From: Bordetella holmesii ATCC 51541
Lineage (GTDB): Bacteria; Pseudomonadota; Gammaproteobacteria; Burkholderiales; Burkholderiaceae_B
Length of the DNA stretch: 64,000 nucleotides
Reading direction: 5' to 3'
NCBI GenBank assembly: GCA_000612485.1
Contig: CP007494.1
Coordinates: 1,922,001 to 1,986,000, forward strand
The position numbers were made by a program, and so were the translations under genes. Of the stretch, positions 26,143-36,192 are shown piece by piece. Every line of letters starts with the position of its first letter. The first letter of the stretch is position 1. The notes beneath the pieces were generated by a model. That model worked only from the letters and a program-made list of their open reading frames with translations, did not search any database and was not told the DNA's origin.

Positions 26143-27555
26143 TCAGCCGCGCGTGCCGGTGCCAGGCACACGCAACTGCGAACCGACCTTCAGATTGTTG
26201 CCTTTGAGGTTGTTCAGGGCGCGCAGCGCATCGACCGTCGTGCCATAGCGCTTGGCAAGGCTGAACAAGGTGTCGCCAGTGCCAACCTTATGCGTGCGCA
26301 CATTGGGGCGGGCGCTGGTGGCGCGCGCTGTCGTGGGCAGCGCACGGGCGGCCGATTTGGGCGCTACGGCTTTGTCCAGCGCGCCTACGGGCGTGGACAG
26401 CGACGCCAACTGCACGGCTTCGTTGCCGCTGGGTTTGTCGACACCGCCAGCCGCCGGCACCAGCAGTACCTGGCCGACGGCAACCTTCTGCCGTGCGGGC
26501 ACTTCATTGATCTGGCGCAGGCGCGCTTCCGATACACCGTAGCGTTTGGCGATGGCGGCGTAGTTCTCGCCGCGCCGTGTCGCATAGGTCGACCACGTGC
26601 TCAGGTCGCCCTTGTAGTTCTGCAAATTGGCGTTAAAGACCGCCAGCCGGTCGGCGGGCAGCAACAGTGTGGGTTCATGTTCGCCGCGAATGACGGGGCG
26701 GTTGAACGAAGGGTTGAGCGCCTTGAACTCGTCGAGTGGCATTTCGGCCAACTTGGCAGCCAGCTCGATATCGATATCGCGGTTTTTCTGTACCGTCACG
26801 AAGTACGGCGTGTTGTCCACCTTGGGCAGGGCAACGGCGTACTTGCGCGGATTGGCGATGATGTTTTTGATGGCCTGCAACTTGGGCACGTAGTTGCGCG
26901 TTTCGTCCGGCATGGTCAGCGACAGATAGTCGGTGGCCAGCCCTGCGGCTTCATTCTTGGCCATGGCGCGCTGCACCGAGCCTTCGCCCCAGTTATAGGA
27001 GGCCAAGGCCAAGTACCAGTCGCCCTGCATCTCGAACAGTTTTTCCAGATAGTCCAGCGCGGCGTAGGTCGATGCGATCGGGTCGCGGCGCTCGTCCCGC
27101 CACCAATCCTGCTTCAGGTTGAAATGTTGTCCCGTGGCCGGCACGAACTGCCACAGCCCCGAGGCCTGCGACCGCGAAAGCGCGGTCGGGTTATAGGCGC
27201 TCTCGACGAAGGGCAGCAGTGCCAACTCGGTCGGCAGGCCGCGGCGATTGACTTCATCGACAATGAAATACAGATACTTGCCGGCGCGCTCGGCCATGCG
27301 CTGCACGGACTCCGGGTGGGCGGCGTAATAGTCCGTCCATTGCTGCGACAGGTCGGTATTGAGATTGGGAATGGCGAAACCGCGGCGGATGCGATCCCAG
27401 GCGTCGTGCGGCGGGCTGGTCAGATCCACGGTGCGCGACGTGTCCTTGGCCACATAGCGCGTCGAACTGCCTTCGGCGTTCTGCTTATGTCCGGTGCCGG
27501 CACAACCGGCAAGGACTACGAGGAGGACAGGTAGCAGAAGTCGAAGCAGGCTCAT
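26143..27555 (-). CDS. mltD: Membrane-bound lytic murein transglycosylase D-like, with LysM repeats
   Basis: A 470-residue lipoprotein. ATG 27555 starts a signal peptide with lipobox LAGC. The SLT-type catalytic domain has ELALLPFVESAYNPTALSRS, where Glu of the ES motif is catalytic, then ASGLWQFVPATGQHF and LALASYNWGEGSVQRA. Two LysM domains follow: TRRGENYAAIAKRYGVSEAR, and the C-terminal HKVGTGDTLFSLAKRYGTTV. It cleaves peptidoglycan glycan strands to 1,6-anhydro products at the outer membrane. It lies 7 bp downstream of gloB on the same strand, probably in the same transcript. Confidence 0.92.
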   Translation of the reverse strand: MSLLRLLLPVLLVVLAGCAGTGHKQNAEGSSTRYVAKDTSRTVDLTSPPHDAWDRIRRGFAIPNLNTDLSQQWTDYYAAHPESVQRMAERAGKYLYFIVDEVNRRGLPTELALLPFVESAYNPTALSRSQASGLWQFVPATGQHFNLKQDWWRDERRDPIASTYAALDYLEKLFEMQGDWYLALASYNWGEGSVQRAMAKNEAAGLATDYLSLTMPDETRNYVPKLQAIKNIIANPRKYAVALPKVDNTPYFVTVQKNRDIDIELAAKLAEMPLDEFKALNPSFNRPVIRGEHEPTLLLPADRLAVFNANLQNYKGDLSTWSTYATRRGENYAAIAKRYGVSEARLRQINEVPARQKVAVGQVLLVPAAGGVDKPSGNEAVQLASLSTPVGALDKAVAPKSAARALPTTARATSARPNVRTHKVGTGDTLFSLAKRYGTTVDALRALNNLKGNNLKVGSQLRVPGTGTRG

Positions 27556-27562
27556 CGGTGGT

Positions 27563-28372
27563 TCACTTGAAGTTGTTCTTCCAGTCTCGCAGAGCGGCAA
27601 AGACATCCACGGAGCTGGACAAGGGGCGTCCGGCCCACGCCATGGCGGCTTTGACAACATCTGCCTGTTGGGTACGCAAAAACGGATTGGTGTCCCTTTC
27701 CTTGCCTATGCTCGTAGGCAAAGTGGGGCGACCGTCTGCACGCATTTGGCGGGCCTGTTCCTGCCACAGTTGCAGGGCAGGATTGGCTGGTTCAACCGTC
27801 GTGGCCCAGCGCAAATTCGCTAGAGTGTACTCGTGAGCGCAGAAAACCTGTGTATCTTCCGGTAAAGTCGCCAATTTCCTCAGCGAAGCGTGCATCTGCT
27901 CGGGGGTGCCTTCGAACAGCCGTCCACAGCCGGCGGCAAACAGGGTGTCGCCACAGAACAGCAGAGGCTGTTTGCCGGCATGGCCCACGTAGGCGATATG
28001 GCCTGCGGTGTGACCCGGCACATCCAGCACAGTCAGGGAAATCCCTAGCTCCGGGATGTCCACCAGATCCCCTTCCTGCATGCGGAAATCACAATGGGGT
28101 AGTGATTCACGCGCCGGGCCGTAGACGGGGACCGGACCTTGGGCGAGCAGTTGCAAAACGCCGCCGACGTGATCGGCGTGGTGATGCGTGAGTAGAATGG
28201 CGCGCAGCCGCAGTCCGTGGCGGTCGAGAAACGCTTGCACGGGCGGGGCCTGACCGGGGTCGACCACGACGGCACAGCCGTCGTGGACCACCGCCCATAT
28301 ATAGTTGTCGGTGAAGGCCTCGATGGGCACGACCAGGCCGGCTTGGCCCGCGGTAAGAGTTTGGGCTGGCAT
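27563..28372 (-). CDS. gloB: Hydroxyacylglutathione hydrolase (glyoxalase II)
   Basis: A 269-residue metallo-beta-lactamase-fold enzyme with the binuclear metal motif THHHADHVGG. It also has DVPGHTAGHIAYV, LFCGDTLFAAGCGRLFEGTP and CAHEYTLANLRWA, all diagnostic for glyoxalase II. It hydrolyses S-lactoylglutathione to lactate and glutathione in methylglyoxal detoxification. It is divergent from the methyltransferase gene (17-bp gap). The gloB/methyltransferase/rnhA/dnaQ neighbourhood is typical of Betaproteobacteria. Confidence 0.96.
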   Translation of the reverse strand: MPAQTLTAGQAGLVVPIEAFTDNYIWAVVHDGCAVVVDPGQAPPVQAFLDRHGLRLRAILLTHHHADHVGGVLQLLAQGPVPVYGPARESLPHCDFRMQEGDLVDIPELGISLTVLDVPGHTAGHIAYVGHAGKQPLLFCGDTLFAAGCGRLFEGTPEQMHASLRKLATLPEDTQVFCAHEYTLANLRWATTVEPANPALQLWQEQARQMRADGRPTLPTSIGKERDTNPFLRTQQADVVKAAMAWAGRPLSSSVDVFAALRDWKNNFK

Positions 28373-28389
28373 CGTATGAGGAGGGCGAA

Positions 28390-29153
28390 ATGGCGGAAAT
28401 GACAGCGCCGATTGTAGAACTGGCTGAGTGGTTTCAGACGCCGCCAGGCAAATATGTCCTGGAATGGGAGCGCGCCCGCTTCGATGAAGAGGTGGCCGAC
28501 GTGTTTGGCTTCTACGCCTGGCAAATGGGGTTGAGCTCGCCCGATCTGCTGCTGAGCAACCGCATGCCCTTCAAGGGTTGGATCGGGGCCGAGACGCTCG
28601 ACGGCGAGGTCAACTGGCAAGCCCGGATCCTGGCGCAACCGGAATTGCTGCCTTTCGAATCTCAAAGCGTGGACCTGTTGCTGCTGCCTCATGTGCTGGA
28701 GTGCGCCGAGGCACCCCACCTGGTGCTACGCGAAGTCGAACGTGTATTGATGCCCGAAGGGCGGGTGGTGATTTCCGGCTTTAACCCCTGGAGCCTATGG
28801 GGGTGCGCAACGCCTTGCCCGGCATGGAGCCCTGGCTGCCCGTGCCTTTGAAATCCCAGGTTTCGCTGCCACGGTTACGCGACTGGCTCAAGCTGCTTTC
28901 GTTTGACGTCGATCGAGGGCGGCATGGGCGATTCGCGCCCGCTTGCCGCAGCGAGCAGTGGCTGCAGCGCTGGCACTTCCTCGAGGCGATGGGCGAGCGT
29001 TGGTGGCGCCTGGGCGGCGCGGTCTATGTCGTGTCGGCCGTCAAACGTGTCGGCGGCATGCGCCTGATTGGCCCGGCCTGGAAGAAAAAAACCAAGGCGG
29101 CCTCGGCGGCTCAGGTCGTGGTCAACCGCCAGGCCCCCGATGGCGGAGGCTAG
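28390..29153 (+). pseudogene. SAM-dependent class I methyltransferase, frameshifted
   Basis: The N-terminal part from ATG 28390 includes YVLEWERARFDEEVADVFGF and PFESQSVDLLLLPHVLECAE, ending with a methyltransferase-11-type core VLMPEGRVVISGFNPWSLWG. The rest continues in another frame as VRNALPGMEPWLPVPLKSQV to 29153. One extra G in the run at 28799-28803 joins them into a protein of about 254 residues. It is a conserved gene between gloB and rnhA in related bacteria; its substrate is unknown. Confidence 0.88.
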
Positions 29154-29221
29154 GCGCCGGGTGCGCTGCACGCTCGGCCAAAATCCAGTATCTTCTTTGC
29201 CCTGTTTTCTGATGGAATGCT

Positions 29222-29682
29222 ATGTCGACGCCAGCCGCACCTGCCGATCTTGTTGAAATGTGGACCGATGGGGCCTGCAAAGGCAATCCGGGCCCGGGGG
29301 CTGGGGCGTTCTCATGCGCAGTGGCGGCCACGAGAAAACCTTTTTCGGGGGCGATGCCAATACGACCAATAATCGTATGGAAATTCTCGCCGTCGTCGAA
29401 GGGCTGCGGGCACTCAAGCGGCCGTGCACGGTCGTCGTCCATACCGATTCGCAGTACGTCATGAAGGGCATGACGGAGTGGCTGCCCAACTGGAAGCGGC
29501 GCGGCTGGCTTACCGCGGACAAAAAACCGGTCAAGAATGTCGAGCTCTGGCAGGACCTGGATGCGCAGGTGGCCCGTCATAGCGTCAGTTGGCGCTGGGT
29601 ACGCGGCCACAATGGCGATCCGGGCAACGAAATGGCCGATATGCTGGCCAATCAGGGGGTGGCCAGCGTGGGCAGACGCTAG
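29222..29682 (+). pseudogene. rnhA: Ribonuclease HI, frameshifted as sequenced
   Basis: The start ATG 29222 gives [16 protein letters not shown], with the first catalytic Asp. The rest lies in another frame: [31 protein letters not shown] (catalytic Glu), [16 protein letters not shown] (catalytic Asp) and [19 protein letters not shown] (His and Asp). One extra G in the run at 29296-29300 restores GPGGWGVL and a protein of about 153 residues. RNase HI removes RNA from RNA-DNA hybrids. Apart from the frame break every active-site residue is present, so a sequencing error is possible. Confidence 0.92.
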
Positions 29683-29806
29683 AGCCAGGGGAAACCCCCT
29701 AGGGAATCGGCCGCCGGGCCTGTGCCAGGATGTAAGCCCGGATGCTACAGTGCCATGCTCCCACTCCATGCCGGCGGGTTTCCATGCTGGCGCTTCACAT
29801 CCCAGC

Positions 29807-30888
29807 ATGAAAAAAGCAGCATTGCTCGCCACGCTCGTGGTTGGTCTGGCCGCTGGAGCGGCCGCGGGTGTCTATCTGCCCGTTGGTTGGCCTCATCTGC
29901 CAGCCCGCCAGCCAAAACGGCCGCCGTACCGGCTGCGCCTAACGCCACGCGCGTTGAGGTCGCCTACGTCCAAGAACAGCCTTTTGCCCGAGGCCTGTCC
30001 GCCGTAGGTAGTCTGCGCTCGGACGAGGCGGTCGTGCTGCGCCCGGAAGTGGCTGGGCGAATCCAGAAGATCGACTTCAAAGAAGGTGAGTCCGTCGCGG
30101 GCAACCAGGTTCTGATCCGGCTGGATGATTCAGTACCCGCCGCTGAGCTGCAACAGGCGCGCGCCAATCTGGCGCTGGCCGAGAGCCAGTATCGCCGCGC
30201 CGTCGACCTGTATGGCCGCGGCTTTGTCAGCCAGCAGGCGCGCGACGAGTCGGCCAGCACGTTGAAGATCCAGCAGGCTGCCGTAGCGCTTGCGCAGGCC
30301 AAACTCGACAAGATGACCATACGCGCGCCCTTCGCAGGCATGGTCGGCCTGCGCAATGTCTCGGTAGGCGATTACGTCAACCAGGGCCAGGATCTGGCGC
30401 CGCTGGAGGCCATCGATCCCTTGAAAGTGGATTTCCGCGTGCCGGAGATGTACTTGAGCAAGGTCAAGGCAGGTCAGACGCTGGGGGTGCGGCTCGATGC
30501 GTTGCCGGGGCAGGAACGCAGTGGCCAGGTCTATGCCGTGAGCCCGCTGGTCGACGCCGGTGGACGATCCATTCTCTTGCGTGCCACGGTGCCCAATACC
30601 GATCATGTGTTGCGCCCGGGCATGTTTGCGCGCGTGCAATTGCAGTTTGGCCAGGATCGCGCTCTGGCCGTGCCCGAAACGGCGCTGGCGCCGGTGGGCC
30701 AGAGCCAATATGTCTATCGTGTGCGCGAGGGCCGGGCCGAAAAGATCGAGGTCGGCGTGGGCGAGCGCCGCGAAGGGCGGGCGGAAATTCTGACTGGCCT
30801 GGCCGCTGGCGACCAGGTCGTCATTGCCGGGTTACAGCGCCTGACCGACGGCGCGCCGGTGTCCATCGTCAATAGCGCGGCCAAGTAA
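29807..30888 (+). pseudogene. RND efflux periplasmic adaptor (membrane fusion protein), frameshifted near the N-terminus
   Basis: ATG 29807 starts a hydrophobic anchor (MKKAALLATLVVGLAAGAAA), but the frame changes between about 29880 and 29905 so that SPPAKTAAVPAAPNATRVEV and the remainder are in a second frame. One extra base in the CC at 29891-29892 would restore it. The body has lipoyl/hairpin and barrel segments: VVLRPEVAGRIQKIDFKEGE, DKMTIRAPFAGMVGLRNVSV and RILLRATVPNTDHVLRPGMF-like sequence near 30565-30620. It lies 15 bp before the RND permease gene and formed a pump with it. Confidence 0.75.
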
Positions 30889-31060
30889 GCCAGGAGGCCA
30901 GCCATGGTCATATCCGAAATCTGTATCCGCAGGCCGGTGTTTGCCTCGGTGCTGTCGCTGATCATCATCCTGGTCGGCCTGATCTCTTATTCGCGGTTGA
31001 CGGTGCGCGAGTATCCCAAGATCGACGAGCCCATCGTTTCGGTGGATACCACTTATAAAG

Positions 31061-32366
31061 GGTTCATCGAGGAATACCGGGGAATGCAGACCGGATCTTG
31101 AGGAAGAAGTACTCCTGATCGCGGTAGCCGTAGGCGCGGCGCTTGATGACTTTGATGGTGTTGTTGATGCCCTCGACGATGCTGGTGTTGAGCCGGTGGC
31201 GACAGCGAGACAGAATCCCGTGCAGATAGGCTTTTAGCTTGAGCGCGAAGTGAGCCAAGGCGGCGATGCCGCTGCCCTGAGCCTGTTGCAGCCAGTGATC
31301 CCATGCCTGGCGGGCGTAGCCGGGGTGTTGGTAGAACCACAGCTGTTTGAGCTCATCGCGCATCAGATAAGCGGTGAGCAAGGGCTGGTTGGCCTGGAGC
31401 AACTCGTCCAACTTTACCGATTGGCACGGATCGAGGTTTTTGCGATTGCGCAGCAGTAGCCAGCGACTGGACTTGATCACCCGGCGGGCCGGCTTGTCGT
31501 GCCGCAACTGGTTCGCTTGGTCTACACGCACCCGGTCTATCACTTCACGGCCGTACTTGGCCACGACGTGGAACAGGTCGTAGACGATCTCGGCGTTGGG
31601 GCAGTTGGCCTGGATCTCCAGCTCATAGGCCGTCGTCATGTCGATCGCTACGGCCCGGATCTGCTGGGCAACCCCAGTTGGCAGTTGTTCGAAGAAGGCT
31701 CTGGCCGTCTCGCGCGAGCGGCCATCACCGATCCATAGCACCTGACGGCGGATCGGATCGACAACGACCGTGGCATAACGATGGCCCTTGTGTAGAGCGA
31801 ACTCGTCCATCGCTAGGTAGTGGATCTGGCTCCAGTCCGGCTCTTGGATCGCCCGTCGCAGCAGGGCCTTGTCCAGCGCCTTGACCGTGTGCCAACCCAG
31901 TTGGAAGAAGCGCGCCACGGCCAGAATGTTGCTGGACTCAAGCAACTGGCTGACCGCCTCGGCCAGCCGGTCGGTCACTCGCTGGTAACGGCCCAGCCAG
32001 CTCAGCCTCTCCAGATGCGGTCCACCGCACTGCTCGCACCAGACCCGCCGACGCGGCACTACCAGCGTCACTCGCAGCGCCATTAGCGGCAGATCCCGCA
32101 CCCGGCGCGTGGTCGTCTCATGCACCTGCCGACATCGGTTGCCGCAGTGCTCGCAGTGCATCGTTCGCGCTGAAGGCTTCAGGTAAATCGTGACCGTCCG
32201 GCTCTCACCTTCAGGCCACACGACCCGCTCCACCCGATAACCTTCCCACCCACCCAACCTCTCGATCGTCTTGCGGTCCAGCATGATCCCGGCCTTGATC
32301 CTTGAAAAATCAAGGATCAAGCGTAACGGCAATCAAGCACGGCTCCACGCTATTCCGCGATGAACC
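31061..32366 (-). mobile_element. IS1001-type insertion sequence, copy 2
   Basis: 1306 bp with the same terminal inverted repeats as copy 1, inserted in minus orientation. The 8-bp target duplication is TTATAAAG at 31053-31060 and 32367-32374. It interrupts the RND permease gene after about 52 codons. Removal of the element and one target copy restores the frame exactly. Confidence 0.96.
31064..32284 (-). CDS. tnpA: IS1001 transposase, copy 2
   Basis: An intact 406-residue transposase that differs from copy 1 only at QAQGSG (QARGSG in copy 1). The CEHCGNRC and CEQCGGPH zinc-binding pairs and the DDE-domain segments are unchanged. ATG 32284 is preceded by the same 12-bp hairpin as in copy 1, at 32294-32321 on the minus strand. 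It appears functional. Confidence 0.95.
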   Translation of the reverse strand: MLDRKTIERLGGWEGYRVERVVWPEGESRTVTIYLKPSARTMHCEHCGNRCRQVHETTTRRVRDLPLMALRVTLVVPRRRVWCEQCGGPHLERLSWLGRYQRVTDRLAEAVSQLLESSNILAVARFFQLGWHTVKALDKALLRRAIQEPDWSQIHYLAMDEFALHKGHRYATVVVDPIRRQVLWIGDGRSRETARAFFEQLPTGVAQQIRAVAIDMTTAYELEIQANCPNAEIVYDLFHVVAKYGREVIDRVRVDQANQLRHDKPARRVIKSSRWLLLRNRKNLDPCQSVKLDELLQANQPLLTAYLMRDELKQLWFYQHPGYARQAWDHWLQQAQGSGIAALAHFALKLKAYLHGILSRCRHRLNTSIVEGINNTIKVIKRRAYGYRDQEYFFLKIRSAFPGIPR

Positions 32367-35292
32367 TTATAAAGGCGCCTCGCCCGAGGTGATCGAATCC
32401 CAGGTGACCAAGCCGCTGGAGAACCAGTTGGCTGGCATCGAGGGGGTGGACGTGATGACCTCGCGCAGCCGCTCCGAGCGCAGCCTCATCAACATCAAGT
32501 TCAACCTTTCACGCAGCCCTGATGCGGCCGCCGCCGAGGTCCGCGACAAGGTCTCGCGCGCGCGGCGCTTTCTTCCCGACGAGATTGATGAACCCATCAT
32601 CGGCAAGGTCGAGGCGGACTCTCAACCCATTATCTACATCGCGGTCGAGTCCGGACATTACTCGGCCATCCAGACTTCCGACTATATCAACCGCTATATC
32701 AAGACGCGCCTGTCGGTGCTGCCCGGCGCCGCCGAGGTGAGAGTGTTCGGCGAGCGGCTGCCATCGATGCGTATCTATGTCGACCGCGACAAACTGGCGG
32801 GCTACAACCTCACCGTTCTGGACGTCGAGGCGGCGCTGCGCAGCCAGAACGTCGAGATCCCGGCGGGGCGGATCGAATCGCGGGCCCGCGAGTTTTCGGT
32901 GGTCTCGTCGACCGACCTGCAGACCATTCCGCAGTTCGAGAACATCATCATTGCCAATGTCAAAGGCTATCCGGTTCGCCTGCGCGATGTTGCCCGGGTT
33001 CAAATCGACGCGGCCAATGACCGGGTGCTCTCCCGCTTCAATGGCAAAAGCGCCCTCAACATCGGTATCACCCGGCAGTCCACGGCCAACCCGCTGGAGC
33101 TATCCGCGGCCGCCCGCCAGGAAGTCGAACGCCTGAACGAAAGCCTGCCCGCGGGCATGAAGTTGAATATTTCGTACGACACCTCGGTCTTCATCGAGCG
33201 CTCCATCGATTCGGTTTATCACACCATCGTCGAAGCCATCGTCCTGGTGGTGCTGGTGATCTTTTTTTTCCTGCGCAACCTGCGTGCCAGCCTGGTGCCC
33301 ATCGTCACCATCCCGGTCTCTCTGATCGGGGCCTGCGCCATCATGTATATGTTTGGCTTTTCCATCAATACGCTGACCTTGCTGGCCATGGTGCTGGCCA
33401 TCGGGCTGGTGGTCGACGACGCCATCGTCGTGCTGGAGAATATTTTCCGGCACATCGAAAATGGCGTGCCGCGCCGGCAGGCGGCCATTCAAGGGTCGCG
33501 CGAGATCGGCTTTGCGGTCGTGGCCATGACCATGACGCTGGTCACGGTGTATGCGCCGCTGGCCTTTGCCACGGGGCGCACCGGCCGCCTGTTCATCGAG
33601 TTTGCGCTGACACTGGCCGCGACCGTGCTCGTTTCAGGCGTAGTGGCGCTCACCCTCACGCCGATGATGTGCTCGCTGCTGCTGCGCCATCAAACCCGGC
33701 ATAACCGCGCCTACAACCTGATCGAGGGCTGGCTGGAGGCGCTCAGCCGCGGATACCGGCGCTCGCTTGGCTGGTCGCTGGCGCATCGGGGGTCGTGATT
33801 GTCGTGGGCCTGGCGGTCGCGGCAGCCAGCGGTGTGCTCTTTAAGGTTGTCAAAAGCGAGCTCACCCCTATCGAGGACCGGGGCGTCATCTTCGGCATCG
33901 TGTCCTCTCCCGAGGGCGCGACCTTGGGCTACACGCTGGAGAACATGCTGGCGATAGAAAAGTTCTACGAGTCCATTCCCGAGACAAGTGTCAGCCAGAC
34001 GACCGTGGGTTTTCCTACCGTGACCGACGGCACGGCGATCCTGCGCCTCAAACCCTGGGAAGACCGCGCCCGGCGGCAGCAGGAGATCACGCGCGAGTTG
34101 CAGCCCAAGTTCTCGGCACTGCCGGGCGTGCGCGCCTTCCCGACCAACCCGCCTTCGCTAGGCCAGTCGTCGCGTTCCAAGCCGGTGGAGTTCATCATCA
34201 TGAGCCAGGCGCCGTACCCGGAACTGGCCAAGCTGGTCGGCGTATTCCTGAATGCACTGCGTGACTATCCCGGCCTGCAGAACCTCGACACGGACCTGCG
34301 CCTGAATACCCCCGAGCTGCGAGTGCACGTGGATCGGGACAAGATGTCCGACGTCGGTGCCAGCGTCGACGTCGTCGGCCGCACCCTGGAGTCCATGCTG
34401 GGCGGCCGGCAAGTCACCCGCTACAAGGACGAGGGCGAACAATACGATGTGATCGTGCAGGTCACGCCGCGTGACCGCGCCACGCCGACGGACATCTCTG
34501 GCATCTATGTACGGGCCCGGGACGGCAGCATGGTGCAACTCGATAACCTCCTGGCCGTGCGCGAGGGCGTCTCGCCCCAATCGCTCAACCACTTCAATCG
34601 GTTGCGCGCCGTCAAGGTGGATGCCTCGGTGGCTCCGGGATACGCATTGGGCTAAGTGCTGGATCATATGCACGAGGTGGCGCGCGAGGTATTGCCGCAT
34701 ACCGTCGTCACGGACCTGGATGGCCAATCGCGGGAGTTCCGCGACTCGTCGGGCAGCATCTATCTGGTGTTTGCCATGGCGCTGGCCTTCATCTATCTGG
34801 TGCTGGCGGCCCAGTTCGAGAGCTGGCGCAATCCGTTCATCATCATGCTGTCGGTGCCGCTGTCCATGACCGGCGCCCTGCTTGCCTTGTGGTTGACCGG
34901 TGGCACGCTGTCGATCTACAGCCAGATCGGCCTGATCACCCTGGTCGGGCTGATCACCAAGCACGGCATCCTCATCGTGGAGTTCGCCAATCAATTGCGC
35001 GAAGAGGGCCATGACGTCATGCATGCGGTGGTTCAAGCCAGCGTGTTGCGTCTGCGGCCCATCCTGATGACGACGGGTGCCATGGTATTGGGCACGGTTC
35101 CGCTGGCACTGGCAAACGGGGCCGGGGCCGAATCGCGGCAACAGATTGGATGGGTACTGGTCGGCGGCCTTAGCCTGGGTACACTATTGACCTTGTTCGT
35201 GGTTCCGGTGGCGTACTCCCTCATCGTTTCCACGCGGCCTGCCCTTCGGGGCAAGGCCGCCGAATCCACACCCGTTTCAGAGTAGTCCGCCC

Positions 35293-36027
35293 ATGCGTCA
35301 GATCATTTTCGATACCGAAACCACCGGCCTGGATCCCGCCCAGGGTCACCGCATCGTGGAAATTGGCTGCGTCGAGATCGTCAATCGCGGGGTGACCGGG
35401 CGCAACCTGCACATCTACCTCAATCCGGACCGCGGCAGCGATCCCGAAGCGTTGGCCGTGCACGGTTTGACGACCGAGTTCCTCTCCGATAAGCCACGTT
35501 TTGGCGAGGTGGCCGCTCAATTTCTCGCCTTCATCGATGGCGCGGAACTCATCGCGCACAACGCCGGGTTCGACGTGAAATTCTTCAACGCCGAACTGCA
35601 GAAGGCCGGACTCAAGACCCTGGACAACTATTGCGGCAGCGTGGTGGATTCGCTGGCACATGCGCGCACGCTCTATCCCGGCAAGCGCAATTCGCTCGAC
35701 GCCTTGTGCGACCGCTACGGCATCTCCAACGCGCACCGCACTCTGCACGGCGCCTTGCTGGACTCGCAGTTGTTGGCCGAGGTCTGGCTGGCCATGACAC
35801 GCGGCCAGGACGCCTTGCTGATCGACGTCGATGATGCTCAGGGCGGCGGTGGGTCCCAGGTCGAACTCAGCCGCTTCGATGCCTCCGTGCTACCCGTCAT
35901 CGCCGCCTCTGCAGAGGATCTTGCCGCGCACGAAGCCTATCTCGCGGCCCTGGACAAATCTGTCGGCGCAGCCTGCCTTTGGCGCACGCTCGACGAGGCT
36001 TCGGGCGCGCCCGCTCAGGCTGCTTGA
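35293..36027 (+). CDS. dnaQ: DNA polymerase III epsilon subunit (3'-5' proofreading exonuclease)
   Basis: A 244-residue protein with the DEDDh exonuclease motifs: Exo I IIFDTETTGLDP at the N-terminus, Exo II ELIAHNAGFDVKFFN, and Exo III SNAHRTLHGALLDSQLLAEV with the catalytic His and Asp. The C-terminal 60 residues are the polymerase-binding tail. It removes misincorporated bases within the replicative polymerase core. It lies 7 bp after the RND permease remnant and is followed by tRNA-Val. It is intact and shows no obvious defect that would explain the mutation load nearby. Confidence 0.95.
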   Translation: MRQIIFDTETTGLDPAQGHRIVEIGCVEIVNRGVTGRNLHIYLNPDRGSDPEALAVHGLTTEFLSDKPRFGEVAAQFLAFIDGAELIAHNAGFDVKFFNAELQKAGLKTLDNYCGSVVDSLAHARTLYPGKRNSLDALCDRYGISNAHRTLHGALLDSQLLAEVWLAMTRGQDALLIDVDDAQGGGGSQVELSRFDASVLPVIAASAEDLAAHEAYLAALDKSVGAACLWRTLDEASGAPAQAA

Positions 36028-36076
36028 GTCTCTTTGTGCGAGCTTAAAAAAACGTGCTAGAATCTCGCTTCTTTCA

Positions 36077-36151
36077 GGGTGGTTAGCTCAGTGGTAGAGC
36101 ACTGCCTTCACACGGCAGGGGTCACAAGTTCGAAACTTGTACCACCCACCA
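36077..36151 (+). tRNA. tRNA-Val (CAC)
   Basis: The acceptor stem GGGTGGT pairs with ACCACCC, the discriminator is A, and CCA is encoded. The D arm has TTAGCTCAGTGGTAGAGC. The anticodon stem-loop CTGCC-TTCACAC-GGCAG gives anticodon CAC. The T loop is TTCGAAA. Length is 75 nt including CCA. Confidence 0.95.
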
Positions 36152-36159
36152 AACACCTG

Positions 36160-36190
36160 AAAAAGCCCGCTCTTGGCAGCGGGCTTTTTC
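36160..36190 (+). terminator. Rho-independent terminator after tRNA-Val
   Basis: AAAAAGCCCGCT and AGCGGGCTTTTT form a 12-bp stem around a six-base loop, starting nine bases after the tRNA end. IS1001 copy 3 has inserted at its T tract. Confidence 0.88.
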
Positions 36191-36192
36191 TT

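Larger units (their letters stand above)
30904..35285 (+). pseudogene. RND-family efflux permease, broken by IS1001, frameshift and nonsense codon
   Basis: ATG 30904 begins MVISEICIRRPVFASVLSLI, a typical RND start. Three lesions are visible. IS1001 (31061-32366) splits the frame at DTTYKGASPEVIE. A G run at 33788-33792 is one base short, cutting the protein at SLAHRG. An in-frame TAA at 34653-34655 replaces a sense codon within YALG-VLDHMHEVARE. Retained motifs include VLAIGLVVDDAIVVLENIFR and LITLVGLITKHGILIVEFAN. The intact ancestor would have about 1025 residues and export drugs or lipophiles with the preceding adaptor. The pump is surely dead. Confidence 0.95.

Noticed and set aside
26290..27534. 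A 414-residue plus-strand open frame
   Set aside because: It is antisense to the mltD-like gene, which has full domain support; no motif is seen in the plus frame.
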